This document shows, piece by piece, positions 10,345-20,477 of a stretch of DNA of 64,000 nucleotides. Location: positions 186,001-250,000 of the forward strand of contig NZ_JHUW01000010.1 in NCBI RefSeq assembly GCF_000619825.1, given 5' to 3'. Numbering within the stretch: the first letter of the stretch is position 1; every line of letters starts with the position of its first letter. Source of the stretch: Prevotella sp. MA2016 (GTDB lineage: Bacteria; Bacteroidota; Bacteroidia; Bacteroidales; Bacteroidaceae). The translations under genes were made by a program, and so were the position numbers. The notes under the pieces are model-generated. The model was given only the letters and a program-made list of their open reading frames with translations. It was not told where the DNA came from and did no database searches.

Positions 10345-12104
10345 ACCTTGTTTCGTTGATAATTCAGATAGATACAGTTGATACCGTTCATGTACTTGTG
10401 ATTGAGATTCTTGCACAAGCGCGACAGAATGGCTCGTCGCAGGTTATTCTCATCTATATCTGCAACTTCTTCATCACTATATTTATAAATTGGATTTCGC
10501 AGGGGGCCTTTGCTCTTAACTACCGCTGTGAATTCCTTTTCCTTGTCGATGATGCGCACATCGAAGGTTTCATCCGTCTTGGAGTTTTGTGGCTCATGCG
10601 TCTCCACAATCTCGTAAAGCAACTCCTCAAGGGCAATATCCACAGCCATTCCATCAGGCAGTTCGCAAGCCTCAATAAATGGACGTATCTTGCCTAGAAA
10701 TGTCGCTACCCCCTCGTTGGTATAAGGTATAGAGAAGGTTACAGCTGGGTTGGATGGTACTGTGTTTTGCAATGTAGGCCAACTATACAAGGAGTTCTTG
10801 CGATGAGCTACATAAGCCATCCCCAGAATCACCAGCAGCAGGAGCCAGGAGGTGATGGGCAGGATATGCCAAAGGAGCTGTGGGGTGTAGAGGGCCATCA
10901 GGGCAATAATGCCGATGGTGCCCAGGTTGGTCACTATTTCTATCCATCTGCAGAGTTTATGATGTCCCTGCACAAAGTAAAGCACGCTGAGCGTCTCGGA
11001 GAAAGCATTAGGCAGAAATGCCATACTCAGTAGTCGGAACGGTGTGCGACACTCATCTATCAGCGCGTCGTCGGCTCCAAATATCCTTGCCAGCAAATCA
11101 GGGAAGAGTAATATCAGCAGGCTAACCGTCAGCATGACTACTGTCAACAGGTGGAATATGCGCCGTGTGAGCATGCGGAAGCTGTCGAAATCTTCTTCGC
11201 CCAATAGAATGCCACCGATATTGCTGATGGCAGTATTCGAACCAGACAATGCCAGCATACAGATGGCATTAATCTGGAAGTAGATGGTAAAGATGTACAT
11301 GCCGTCGGCACCAAGTTTGTTCACTACCAGTGAGTTCATGGTAAAAGACATGGCAGGCATAAAGAGTGCTGATATCAGTATGGGCAGTCCGATAGAAAAA
11401 CACTCACGATACTGCTTGATACTACATATCTTCGCAGGATGCCTGAGGCGGAATATCTTACTGTTTTTGCGCAGATAGCCTAACAGCGAGGTGAATGCGA
11501 GCAGGTTGCTGATACCTGTGGCCAACGAAGCACCTGCCATCCCCATATCGAACACACCGCACAGCAGTATGTCAAAACCTACATTGAGTATCTGTGAGAT
11601 GATGATGCGTCGGGTGATGAGTCGCGGACTACCGTTTGTGATGACATAGGATAAAGGTACACCGAATACAGCTGCTACAAAGATGGCAAACATGTCGGCA
11701 TGAATATATGGTCGCAGCATGGGTAGCAGACGCTGGTCGTCGGTAATCAAGCCTGCCACGATATCGAGGAAAGGCAATATGAGAACAATCACCAAAAGCG
11801 CGGAGGCGATAACATAGTACAGATGATTATTGAACACACGGTTCACCTGGTCGTAGTTTTGGGCACCAATGCCTCGGGCGCTCAGAAACCTGGCCCCGGC
11901 ACTCATCATACCGATGATGATGAACATACAACTCGCAACGGGTTGCCAGATACGTACAATTGACAGCGCGTCTGGTGAAACGAGGTGAGATACGACAATA
12001 GAGTCGGTAAGTCCGCCAAGTTGTAGTATCAGGGACGACATGACGGTCGCCAGGAAGAACGACCCGAACATGTTCTTTAATACATATTCATTATGCTGCA
12101 TCAT
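10341..12104 (-). CDS. MATE-family transporter fused to a HATPase-like domain
   Basis: Inner-membrane protein of 587 aa. Residues 1-430 form a MATE (MatE) transporter with about 12 membrane segments, including the paired repeats seen in FFLATVMSSLILQLGGLTD and FSIGLPILISALFMPAMSF. Residues ~440-587 are soluble and resemble the RsbW/serine-kinase-type HATPase fold (MAVDIALEELLYEIV, FTAVVKSKGPLRNP, INCIYLNY). The ATPase signatures are eroded: the N-box Asn is replaced in EELLYEI, the D-x-G motif reads SKG, and no glycine-rich lid is visible, so ATP hydrolysis is doubtful. MATE proteins usually export small molecules using ion gradients. Start and stop both form ATGA overlaps with the neighbours. 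In this context I infer export or signalling linked to the modified peptide. Confidence 0.8.
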   Translation of the reverse strand: MMQHNEYVLKNMFGSFFLATVMSSLILQLGGLTDSIVVSHLVSPDALSIVRIWQPVASCMFIIIGMMSAGARFLSARGIGAQNYDQVNRVFNNHLYYVIASALLVIVLILPFLDIVAGLITDDQRLLPMLRPYIHADMFAIFVAAVFGVPLSYVITNGSPRLITRRIIISQILNVGFDILLCGVFDMGMAGASLATGISNLLAFTSLLGYLRKNSKIFRLRHPAKICSIKQYRECFSIGLPILISALFMPAMSFTMNSLVVNKLGADGMYIFTIYFQINAICMLALSGSNTAISNIGGILLGEEDFDSFRMLTRRIFHLLTVVMLTVSLLILLFPDLLARIFGADDALIDECRTPFRLLSMAFLPNAFSETLSVLYFVQGHHKLCRWIEIVTNLGTIGIIALMALYTPQLLWHILPITSWLLLLVILGMAYVAHRKNSLYSWPTLQNTVPSNPAVTFSIPYTNEGVATFLGKIRPFIEACELPDGMAVDIALEELLYEIVETHEPQNSKTDETFDVRIIDKEKEFTAVVKSKGPLRNPIYKYSDEEVADIDENNLRRAILSRLCKNLNHKYMNGINCIYLNYQRNKV

Positions 12105-13471
12105 ATTTTTAATCTATAAACAGCCACACCTATCATCGTGAATTTATCCTTCATAAAAGTGTAGGCATCCATATTTGAAAGTTCTAGTCTATTTCCTGTG
12201 GCATGGTAGAAGTGCAGTCTGCCGCTGATCCATTTGGCTATCAGCAGATGCTTAATCTCTACGCCTCTTGCCCAGCTATGCTGATCGCACACCACCGCCA
12301 TGATGTCGCCATCGCGAATCACACCGAGTTCCGAATCCTGCGGCATATTCAGCAGTTCACGGGGGATATAGGTAAAGCGCACGCGCTGCTGCTGGCGAAG
12401 GGCGATGGCCTCATAGTTCTTTTTGTCATCCATCTGAGGGCGGAACAGATGCTTGTTTCTGGTCATATAGCTCGGCTGCAGGTCCATAACCCCTGTAAAT
12501 GGAAAGACTGGCTCGTCGGGACTGATACGTTCCACGAATCCCTCTTTGATAGCCGACTGCATGATCCAGGTGAAGTAATGGTTGCGAGTGGCGAACGAGA
12601 CGGCTCCGTCGTGATAGTGCATCCGCCGGTAGTAATCCTTCAGGTCGGCCAGCGTGGTGCGCCCGTCTCTGTAGCACAGTGCCAGTGCCAGTACATCTTC
12701 TATCACGGTGGTACAATCCACATGACTAAGGCTCACCATCAGATGTTCTTCTTCCATCGGCTGAGTGAATTCTGTTGCAACGCCCTCCATCAGTTGGCGG
12801 AAGAAGTATTCGGTCAGCGGCAACGATTGATCCACGTTTTTCATTGCGCGCTGCAGTATTTGCTCGTTTTGCGCGTCAAACTGCTGCTCGTTGCGTCGCA
12901 GGCGGCGGAGTAGTCTGTTATGGAAAAAACTTGTTGAGATACGGCCGAGAGGCGTCCTGATGCAGAATACCAGCCATAACGAGCGCAGCGCTGCCAACTG
13001 TTCGCGCCAGAAGTAGGGGTTAGCCTTCACTTTCTCATAGTCGCTGATGTCAATGCCCCAGGCATCATAACCCAGCCATCGGGCAATGCGCACCGAACGG
13101 GCGATATGAAAGCTGCTGGTCAGGATGTAGAATCGGGTTTGCTTGAAAAACAAATCCATATCCCATAATGAGCGGAAGGTGTTATAACCACAGGAGTCGA
13201 GCACAAAGCGCTCTTCAGGAATATGATATTCCTCTACCAGCGTGCGGTAGATGACGGTAGTGTCGGCACGACAACCGGAGATATAAAAAAGCCAGTCAGG
13301 ATAGGTATTGGCCATGATGCTCACCAGCCTCACCCGCAACTGCAGGATAGGCGACAGCGAGTTGTCGGGACGCAGTTTGGCACCTAACACCAGGCAGACT
13401 TTTACGCCTTCAGGCACCTGTTTGCCCTTCAGCCCCTGCAACCTGTCATGATGTAGTTTAACATACCGCAT
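12101..13471 (-). CDS. DUF218 (YdcF/SanA-like) - DUF1460 fusion, probable cysteine amidase/peptidase
   Basis: Fusion protein of 456 aa. Residues ~22-165 are a YdcF/SanA-type DUF218 domain (VCLVLGAKL, YISGCRAD, LDSCGYNTFRSL, YILTSSFHIAR). Residues ~210-456 match the DUF1460 family of NlpC/P60-like amidases: candidate catalytic Cys253 in SHVDCTTVIEDVLALAL, the RNHYFTWI block, and candidate His409 in VEIKHLLIAKW, then LHFYHATGN. DUF1460 enzymes are normally secreted; this one shows no signal peptide, so it may act on a cytoplasmic substrate. The first ATG lies 14 bp inside the upstream gene, and the stop overlaps the transporter start as ATGA. A role in trimming the operon's peptide is inference. 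Confidence 0.75.
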   Translation of the reverse strand: MRYVKLHHDRLQGLKGKQVPEGVKVCLVLGAKLRPDNSLSPILQLRVRLVSIMANTYPDWLFYISGCRADTTVIYRTLVEEYHIPEERFVLDSCGYNTFRSLWDMDLFFKQTRFYILTSSFHIARSVRIARWLGYDAWGIDISDYEKVKANPYFWREQLAALRSLWLVFCIRTPLGRISTSFFHNRLLRRLRRNEQQFDAQNEQILQRAMKNVDQSLPLTEYFFRQLMEGVATEFTQPMEEEHLMVSLSHVDCTTVIEDVLALALCYRDGRTTLADLKDYYRRMHYHDGAVSFATRNHYFTWIMQSAIKEGFVERISPDEPVFPFTGVMDLQPSYMTRNKHLFRPQMDDKKNYEAIALRQQQRVRFTYIPRELLNMPQDSELGVIRDGDIMAVVCDQHSWARGVEIKHLLIAKWISGRLHFYHATGNRLELSNMDAYTFMKDKFTMIGVAVYRLKI

Positions 13472-13988
13472 GGTCCGATTTATGTATTTTTTCTTCTATA
13501 TGATGAAGAAGAATGATCTGTTCTCTGACACTGGCAGCAAACGTATCACTGTTTTCCAGAATGTAGGCCTTCAGTTCGGCGATGTCCTTACATGTAAGAT
13601 GGTGTATCACCATAAAATGCAGGCCAAACCCCTCGGCATGATGCCCGGCACCGTCGAAAAAGGTTACTCTGCCGTCAGTAATATCTGAGTTAGAGCGTGC
13701 CCACAGGTGGAATATCCTGTTAATCGCGTTCGTCAGCGGATTGTCGGAATGGCAATAGCAAACCAGGTCGTCGGGATGTTCTTCCAGATATTGCGTAATC
13801 ACCGCCACAATCATGCGCCCCACTTCCTTGTCATGCGCACCGCCACGCTTCCCGTCGGCAAGCCTGAGCACAAAGTAGAGCACGCGATGACTGCCAATCT
13901 CTGCCACCTCAATAAAATGAAGCACATAAAGACGACTCGCGGCATTGTAAAACTCCACCGCCGAATCGCCTCTTTTCCTTAACACCAA
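13458..13988 (-). CDS. Unknown cytoplasmic protein of the peptide operon, non-ATG start
   Basis: I do not firmly recognise this ~176-aa soluble protein. Its layout (LYVLHFIEV, VGRMIVAVITQYLEEHP, LVCYCHSDNP, INRIFHLWARSN) loosely recalls small Bacteroidetes proteins of the DUF6169 type; low confidence. There is no ATG anywhere in the N-terminal part: the usable starts are TTG at 13988 or GTG at 13985, and the open frame extends to 14048 without a common start codon. The two candidate start codons lie inside a perfect 8-bp inverted repeat (13979-14005). It is in the same frame as the upstream 48-codon gene, separated from it by two TAG codons. It overlaps the DUF218-DUF1460 gene by 14 bp. Confidence 0.6.
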   Translation of the reverse strand: MVLRKRGDSAVEFYNAASRLYVLHFIEVAEIGSHRVLYFVLRLADGKRGGAHDKEVGRMIVAVITQYLEEHPDDLVCYCHSDNPLTNAINRIFHLWARSNSDITDGRVTFFDGAGHHAEGFGLHFMVIHHLTCKDIAELKAYILENSDTFAASVREQIILLHHIEEKIHKSDHAVC

Positions 13989-14005
13989 TTTGGATATGGT
14001 GTTAA
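13979..14005. promoter_or_regulatory. Inverted repeat over the start of the 176-aa gene
   Basis: TTAACACC and GGTGTTAA, perfect 8-bp arms around an 11-nt centre. As RNA it would form a hairpin that sequesters the likely TTG/GTG start; as DNA it could be an operator. Either is inference. Confidence 0.4.
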
Positions 14006-14063
14006 TCTTCGCTATTCCTTCTTCAGATATAGAATTCGTTGTTCTTGACTATAAAAATAATAC

Positions 14064-14210
14064 CTATTTTTTATTCGTTGTTGCACAAATACTTACACGA
14101 TCATCATCATCTAATATTCTCTGCACATAGTCGTCGAGGTTCAGCGCCTGAGCGGTGATAATACTAGCAGGTGATTTTCTGATTGCAAATGGGTTGTTTT
14201 TCTTTTCCAT
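14064..14210 (-). CDS. 48-aa peptide, candidate precursor of a modified peptide
   Basis: Small gene starting at ATG 14210 and ending at TAG 14064. The product begins MEKKNNPFAIRKSPASII, continues TAQALNLDDYVQRIL, then four Asp, and ends RVSICATTNKK. It is hydrophilic, with no signal peptide or membrane segment. A charged leader, an acidic stretch and a short Ser/Thr/Cys-containing tail fit a ribosomal-peptide precursor. It is the first gene after a strong TATCTTTG promoter (14271-14278) with a ~55-nt leader, and its operon encodes a radical SAM/SPASM enzyme, a cytosolic amidase-like protein and a transporter. I do not recognise the family. A small structural or regulatory peptide is the alternative. 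Confidence 0.65.
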   Translation of the reverse strand: MEKKNNPFAIRKSPASIITAQALNLDDYVQRILDDDDRVSICATTNKK

Positions 14211-14270
14211 ATTCTTCAAGTTTTAAGTTAAATAATAATATTCAAAAGCTTGTGCTTTAATTATCTTAGG

Positions 14271-14278
14271 CAAAGATA
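14271..14278 (-). promoter_or_regulatory. Promoter of the peptide/radical SAM operon
   Basis: TATCTTTG on the minus strand with a possible TTG -33 element about 22 nt upstream. It lies 60 bp before the 48-codon gene and after trmD, which is also leftward; its position shows that this small gene heads the operon. Confidence 0.65.
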
Positions 14279-14325
14279 CGAATATTTTTATGTTTCATCT
14301 CAATTTTTGCGTTAATTAACATTAG

Positions 14326-15006
14326 TTAATCGCTGTCAAGCAAGTCGGGACGGAGACGGCGTGTACGCTCCATGGCCTGTTCAAATTCCCATTCGCGTAT
14401 TTTTGCTTCGTTACCGCTCAGCAGTATCTCGGGCACTTTCCAGCCCTTGTAGTCGGCAGGGCGGGTGTAGATAGGTGCTGCCAGAATATCATCCTGGAAG
14501 CAATCGCTCAGTGCACTCTGTTCGTCGCCAATCACGCCAGGCACCACTCTCACGATGGCATCAGCAATCATGGCAGCTACCAGTTCACCACCCGTCAGCA
14601 CAAAGTCGCCAATCGAAATCTCCTTGGTAATCAGATGCTCACGAATACGCTGGTCGATACCTTTATAGTGGCCGGCCAATATGATCAGGTTGCCCTTCAT
14701 GGAGAGGTCGTTGGCCATGTGCTGGTCGAAACGCTCACCGTCGGGCGAGGTGAATATCACTTCATCATAGTCGCGCTCGGCTTTCAGGGCTGTGATACAA
14801 CGGTCGATAGGCTCGCACTGCATCACCATGCCTGCGCTGCCGCCGTATGGATAGTCATCCACGCGGCGCCATTTGTCAAGTGTATAGTCTCTCAGGTTGT
14901 GCAAACGGATTTCAGCCAATCCTTTCTTCTCTGCTCTTGCCAGAATCGACTCGTGAACAAAGCCTTCCAACATCTCTGGCAGTACGGTTATAATATCTAT
15001 TCTCAT
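14326..15006 (-). CDS. trmD: tRNA (guanine37-N1)-methyltransferase TrmD
   Basis: SPOUT-class methyltransferase that makes m1G37 next to the anticodon, preventing +1 frameshifting. The knotted SAM-binding region is clear: [12 protein letters not shown] and [17 protein letters not shown]. The N-terminal [12 protein letters not shown] and the C-terminal [11 protein letters not shown]...[10 protein letters not shown] are also typical. The length of 226 aa is normal. The start overlaps the stop of the patatin-like gene as ATGA, so the two are translationally coupled. In most bacteria trmD sits with rpsP-rimM-rplS; here it does not. Confidence 0.97.
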   Translation of the reverse strand: MRIDIITVLPEMLEGFVHESILARAEKKGLAEIRLHNLRDYTLDKWRRVDDYPYGGSAGMVMQCEPIDRCITALKAERDYDEVIFTSPDGERFDQHMANDLSMKGNLIILAGHYKGIDQRIREHLITKEISIGDFVLTGGELVAAMIADAIVRVVPGVIGDEQSALSDCFQDDILAAPIYTRPADYKGWKVPEILLSGNEAKIREWEFEQAMERTRRLRPDLLDSD

Positions 15007-15848
15007 CTAAAAAATGCTTTAATTCGTTCTATATATTTCATACCTGTTTGTCGGCCAATATCATACACACGCTGCATCTCGTCGGGATTGTGAGATATAT
15101 GTCCGATGGGTAGTTTTTCGTCGGGACGGATCACCAGTGCTCGCCCCGTACTTTCTGCTTGATAAACATATGCCAACTGCTGGTTGTACATCAGGTGGCG
15201 CTGGTCCATCGCCTCTATCATCTTCGGATATTTTCTGAGCGCTATGCGCATCAGCGGCATCAGCTTGTTGTGCTCCTTCACGTAGCCGTCGGGCTGGGTG
15301 AGTATCACCAGATTCTTTTCGTAGCCGATACTCTCAAAATACTCTAGTGGTATCGAGTCGGCCACACCGCCATCCAGCACCTTCATGCCTTCCAACTCAA
15401 CCACCTTCGACACCAGTGGCATCGAGGCCGAGGCGCGAATCCAGTCGTAGGTAGTGGGTGTCACCTTCGGCAGCGGTTTATATACCGGTTTGCCCGTTTC
15501 CACATCTGTACAAACGGCTATAAACTCCATGGGGTTGGCATCATAGGCTGCATTGTCAAACACATCATATTGGGTAGGGATGACATGGTAGCCGAACTCA
15601 GCATTATACAGATCGCCCGATTTCAGCAGCGACTGCCATGAACAGAATCTGCTGTCGTGGGCAAAAGTTTTGTTGTAGCGAATGGCTCGCCCTATCTGGC
15701 GACTTTTATAATTACAACCAAAAGCAGCACCAGCCGAAACACCAATCAGTCCGTCGGGCTCTATCTTAGCCTCCATCATCACATCGATGATGCCAGCCGT
15801 GAAAAGCCCGCGCATAGCGCCTCCTTCAAGTACCAGTCCCTTTTTCAT
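15003..15848 (-). CDS. Patatin-like phospholipase (YjjU-type)
   Basis: Cytoplasmic or peripheral lipid acyl hydrolase of 281 aa with a Ser-Asp dyad: oxyanion loop EGGAMRG, nucleophile elbow GVSAG, and the catalytic Asp in [11 protein letters not shown]. No signal peptide. The substrate cannot be told from sequence. It is the first gene of a two-gene operon with trmD. The promoter box ends only five bases before the ATG, so the transcript is probably leaderless. Confidence 0.88.
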   Translation of the reverse strand: MKKGLVLEGGAMRGLFTAGIIDVMMEAKIEPDGLIGVSAGAAFGCNYKSRQIGRAIRYNKTFAHDSRFCSWQSLLKSGDLYNAEFGYHVIPTQYDVFDNAAYDANPMEFIAVCTDVETGKPVYKPLPKVTPTTYDWIRASASMPLVSKVVELEGMKVLDGGVADSIPLEYFESIGYEKNLVILTQPDGYVKEHNKLMPLMRIALRKYPKMIEAMDQRHLMYNQQLAYVYQAESTGRALVIRPDEKLPIGHISHNPDEMQRVYDIGRQTGMKYIERIKAFFR

Positions 15849-15853
15849 GGGTG

Positions 15854-15861
15854 CAAAGATA
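15854..15861 (-). promoter_or_regulatory. Promoter -7 box for the patatin-trmD operon
   Basis: TATCTTTG on the minus strand; the ATG follows after five bases, so the predicted transcript starts at or within a few bases of the start codon. Confidence 0.6.
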
Positions 15862-15921
15862 ATTATTTTAATTAAGAATTAAGAAATAAGAATTAAGAAA
15901 TAACAAAAATTATGTTGATTA

Positions 15922-15953
15922 TTTGGCGATTTCGCTTTTTCTACTTACTTTTG
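15922..15953 (+). promoter_or_regulatory. Promoter of the exported protein at 15962
   Basis: -33 TTTG (15922-15925), 20-nt spacer, -7 TACTTTTG (15946-15953). The ATG at 15962 is 8 bases further on, so little or no leader is expected. The upstream 15870-15903 is an AT-rich repeat of AAGAATTAAGAAAT type. Confidence 0.65.
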
Positions 15954-15961
15954 CAACTGTT

Positions 15962-18987
<3,026 letters not shown>

Positions 18988-19008
18988 TCAATTCTTTTTT
19001 ATTGGTTG

Positions 19009-19016
19009 CAAAATTA
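19009..19016 (-). promoter_or_regulatory. Promoter -7 box for ligA
   Basis: TAATTTTG on the minus strand, 24 bp before the ligA ATG. Confidence 0.55.
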
Positions 19017-19127
19017 CGATTTTTTTTGTACACACCAAAATTTATCGGCATAAATAATTATTCGCCCGACAAAGGTAGGGCTTCTCAAGATACAATTGAC
19101 GGGTTATGACGGGCTATTGTGAAAAAG

Positions 19128-19223
19128 CTAAGTTGACTATGATTGAAAACTAAGTTGATTGTGACTAAAAACTAACTTGATTATGATAGAAAATCAACTT
19201 GATTACGAGTGGAAATCAACTTG
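19128..19223. repeat. Five-copy tandem array, 22-bp period, in the ligA upstream gap
   Basis: The core AAGTTG/CAACTTG recurs at 19128, 19150, 19172, 19194 and 19216, exactly 22 bp apart. The first two copies read CTAAGTTGA, the third CTAACTTGA, and the last two TCAACTTG. The rest of the 389-bp gap (18985-19373) holds the ligA promoter, a GC-rich patch (CGTCGCGCGCGGGCGCAGG, ~19231-19249) and an A/T-rich hairpin; no gene is visible. Confidence 0.75.
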
Positions 19224-19277
19224 TTTTTTCCGTCGCGCGCGGGCGCAGGTTATAATTTATTTTTTTTAATTTAATTA

Positions 19278-19298
19278 AGCCCCCTTATATAGGGGGCT
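19278..19298. terminator. Hairpin, possible terminator of the AlkZ-like gene
   Basis: Perfect 8-bp stem AGCCCCCT/AGGGGGCT around TATAT, flanked by partly pairing TTAATTA runs. It lies 75 bp beyond the leftward AlkZ-like gene. The flanks are A/T rich but there is no long U-run on the minus-strand side, so terminator function is uncertain. Confidence 0.5.
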
Positions 19299-19373
19299 AA
19301 TAATTAATTAATTAAAAAATTAAAAATAAAAAAGAAACTAGAAAAAAGCACCCGAGTGAATGAATCGTTTGAG

Positions 19374-20036
19374 TTACCCTATCAGCTTCTCAATCTGCTT
19401 GTTGGTGGCGTTGGGGAGTATCTCCTGGAAGTGGGCTTTGAGGCGAGCGTATGACTGCTGTGGTGTGCGGTCGGTAGTGCAGGCGTCGCGACCAAAGAGT
19501 TGTTCGGGAAGGGTGAGTAGCGACCAACCCCAACCATATTCGCGTCCGTGCTTGTCGGTAGGATAGACAAAATCTTCGGTCACAATGTGGCAGCCCATCT
19601 GCAGACGGGTGATATAGCTATCGAAACGGCTGCGCATCTTGGGGCCATCGAAACCACAGGCAGCACGAAGCTCGCGGGTGATGAGGCTGCCCTGTTCTGC
19701 AATGGTGCAGAGGATGGTGTCCTCGATGGTGCCTTCTTCAGGCTGGGGATGACGGCTGCGGCGATAGTTGAAGAAGTCGGGCCACCACTCGCGGCTGATA
19801 AAACCAGCCTTGCCGGCAAAGAACTTACCGTAAACGCAGTTTCCCTCGGTGACGATGGTGCCTTTCCACTTCCATAGTGGCCAGTCCCATCCGCCATCGG
19901 GCAGTACCACGTAGCGACAGTCGTCGGCCACAATCTCTTCGGCCGAGAAACCTGATAAACCGCCATCAAGAAGTGGCAGGAATCCTATCTGCTGAATATA
20001 CGCCATCAGCTCGGCAGCAGAATATATCTCTTTCAT
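19374..20036 (-). CDS. AlkZ-related winged-helix protein
   Basis: Soluble protein of 220 aa resembling a short relative of the AlkZ/YcaQ DNA glycosylase family (winged-helix repeats). The blocks IGFLPLLDG, WDWPLWKWKGTI, VYGKFFAGKAGFISREWWPDFFNYRR and LITRELRAACGFDGPKMRSRFDSYITRLQM match what I remember of AlkZ-related proteins of this size. Full AlkZ proteins unhook DNA interstrand cross-links; whether this short form is a glycosylase cannot be told. It has a promoter at 20058-20065 and stands alone. Confidence 0.65.
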   Translation of the reverse strand: MKEIYSAAELMAYIQQIGFLPLLDGGLSGFSAEEIVADDCRYVVLPDGGWDWPLWKWKGTIVTEGNCVYGKFFAGKAGFISREWWPDFFNYRRSRHPQPEEGTIEDTILCTIAEQGSLITRELRAACGFDGPKMRSRFDSYITRLQMGCHIVTEDFVYPTDKHGREYGWGWSLLTLPEQLFGRDACTTDRTPQQSYARLKAHFQEILPNATNKQIEKLIG

Positions 20037-20057
20037 TGCTTACATATAATTCTGCTG

Positions 20058-20065
20058 CAAAGATA
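20058..20065 (-). promoter_or_regulatory. Promoter -7 box for the AlkZ-like gene
   Basis: TATCTTTG on the minus strand, 21 bp before the ATG. Confidence 0.55.
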
Positions 20066-20097
20066 GTAAGTTTTATTGAATTATGTATGTTTTTCTG

Positions 20098-20457
20098 TCA
20101 ATATCTGCACTTGCGTTCACAGTAACGCTGGCATTGAGCGCAGATGTCGTAACCGAGCATCGCACCGAGGATAAAGTCTTCCTCGGGCGACAGCTCGTTG
20201 AGAGGGCGTGTGACGAACAGACGGATGGCATCCAAACACTCCTTCCTGCCAAAATAGACATTGACATTCTCTTTGCCAGCAGGCTGCACCACGTAGTCTA
20301 TCTGTTGATGGCTCAGACGGTTGGTGGTAAACTGCTCCAACCGGCGATTGCAGGTGAAGAGTATCATCCTACGAACACCTTTCTGATATTCGTAAATATG
20401 GTTCATCAGTACTTTTGCCTCGGGGGGAAGAGGGTGGGATATTGTTGTCTGTTGCAT
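20098..20457 (-). CDS. DUF2023 family protein, partner of flavodoxin
   Basis: Small soluble protein of 119 aa. The segments VLMNHIYEYQKGVRRMILFT, VNVYFG and LSPEEDFILGAMLGYD are typical of DUF2023, a family usually found next to flavodoxin genes; its function is unknown. I chose ATG 20457, 20 bp after the flavodoxin stop; an upstream start at 20508 would overlap flavodoxin. The C-terminus carries four closely spaced cysteines (CAQCQRYCERKC), which could bind a metal or Fe-S cluster; if so, a redox role with the flavodoxin would make sense, but that is inference. Confidence 0.75.
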   Translation of the reverse strand: MQQTTISHPLPPEAKVLMNHIYEYQKGVRRMILFTCNRRLEQFTTNRLSHQQIDYVVQPAGKENVNVYFGRKECLDAIRLFVTRPLNELSPEEDFILGAMLGYDICAQCQRYCERKCRY

Positions 20458-20477
20458 ACGCCTTAAAAAGGGATTGT

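Noticed and set aside
10345..10416. Longer start for the radical SAM protein
   Set aside because: It would overlap the transporter gene by 76 bp; ATG 10344 gives an ATGA overlap like the other junction and starts at the conserved region.
13458..14210. One 250-codon pseudogene split by two TAG codons
   Set aside because: The upstream part has its own promoter-proximal ATG and a precursor-like composition, so two genes fit better; kept as an open alternative in the findings.
19128..19223. Possible CRISPR array
   Set aside because: Period of 22 bp leaves no room for spacers, copies are degenerate, and no cas genes are present.
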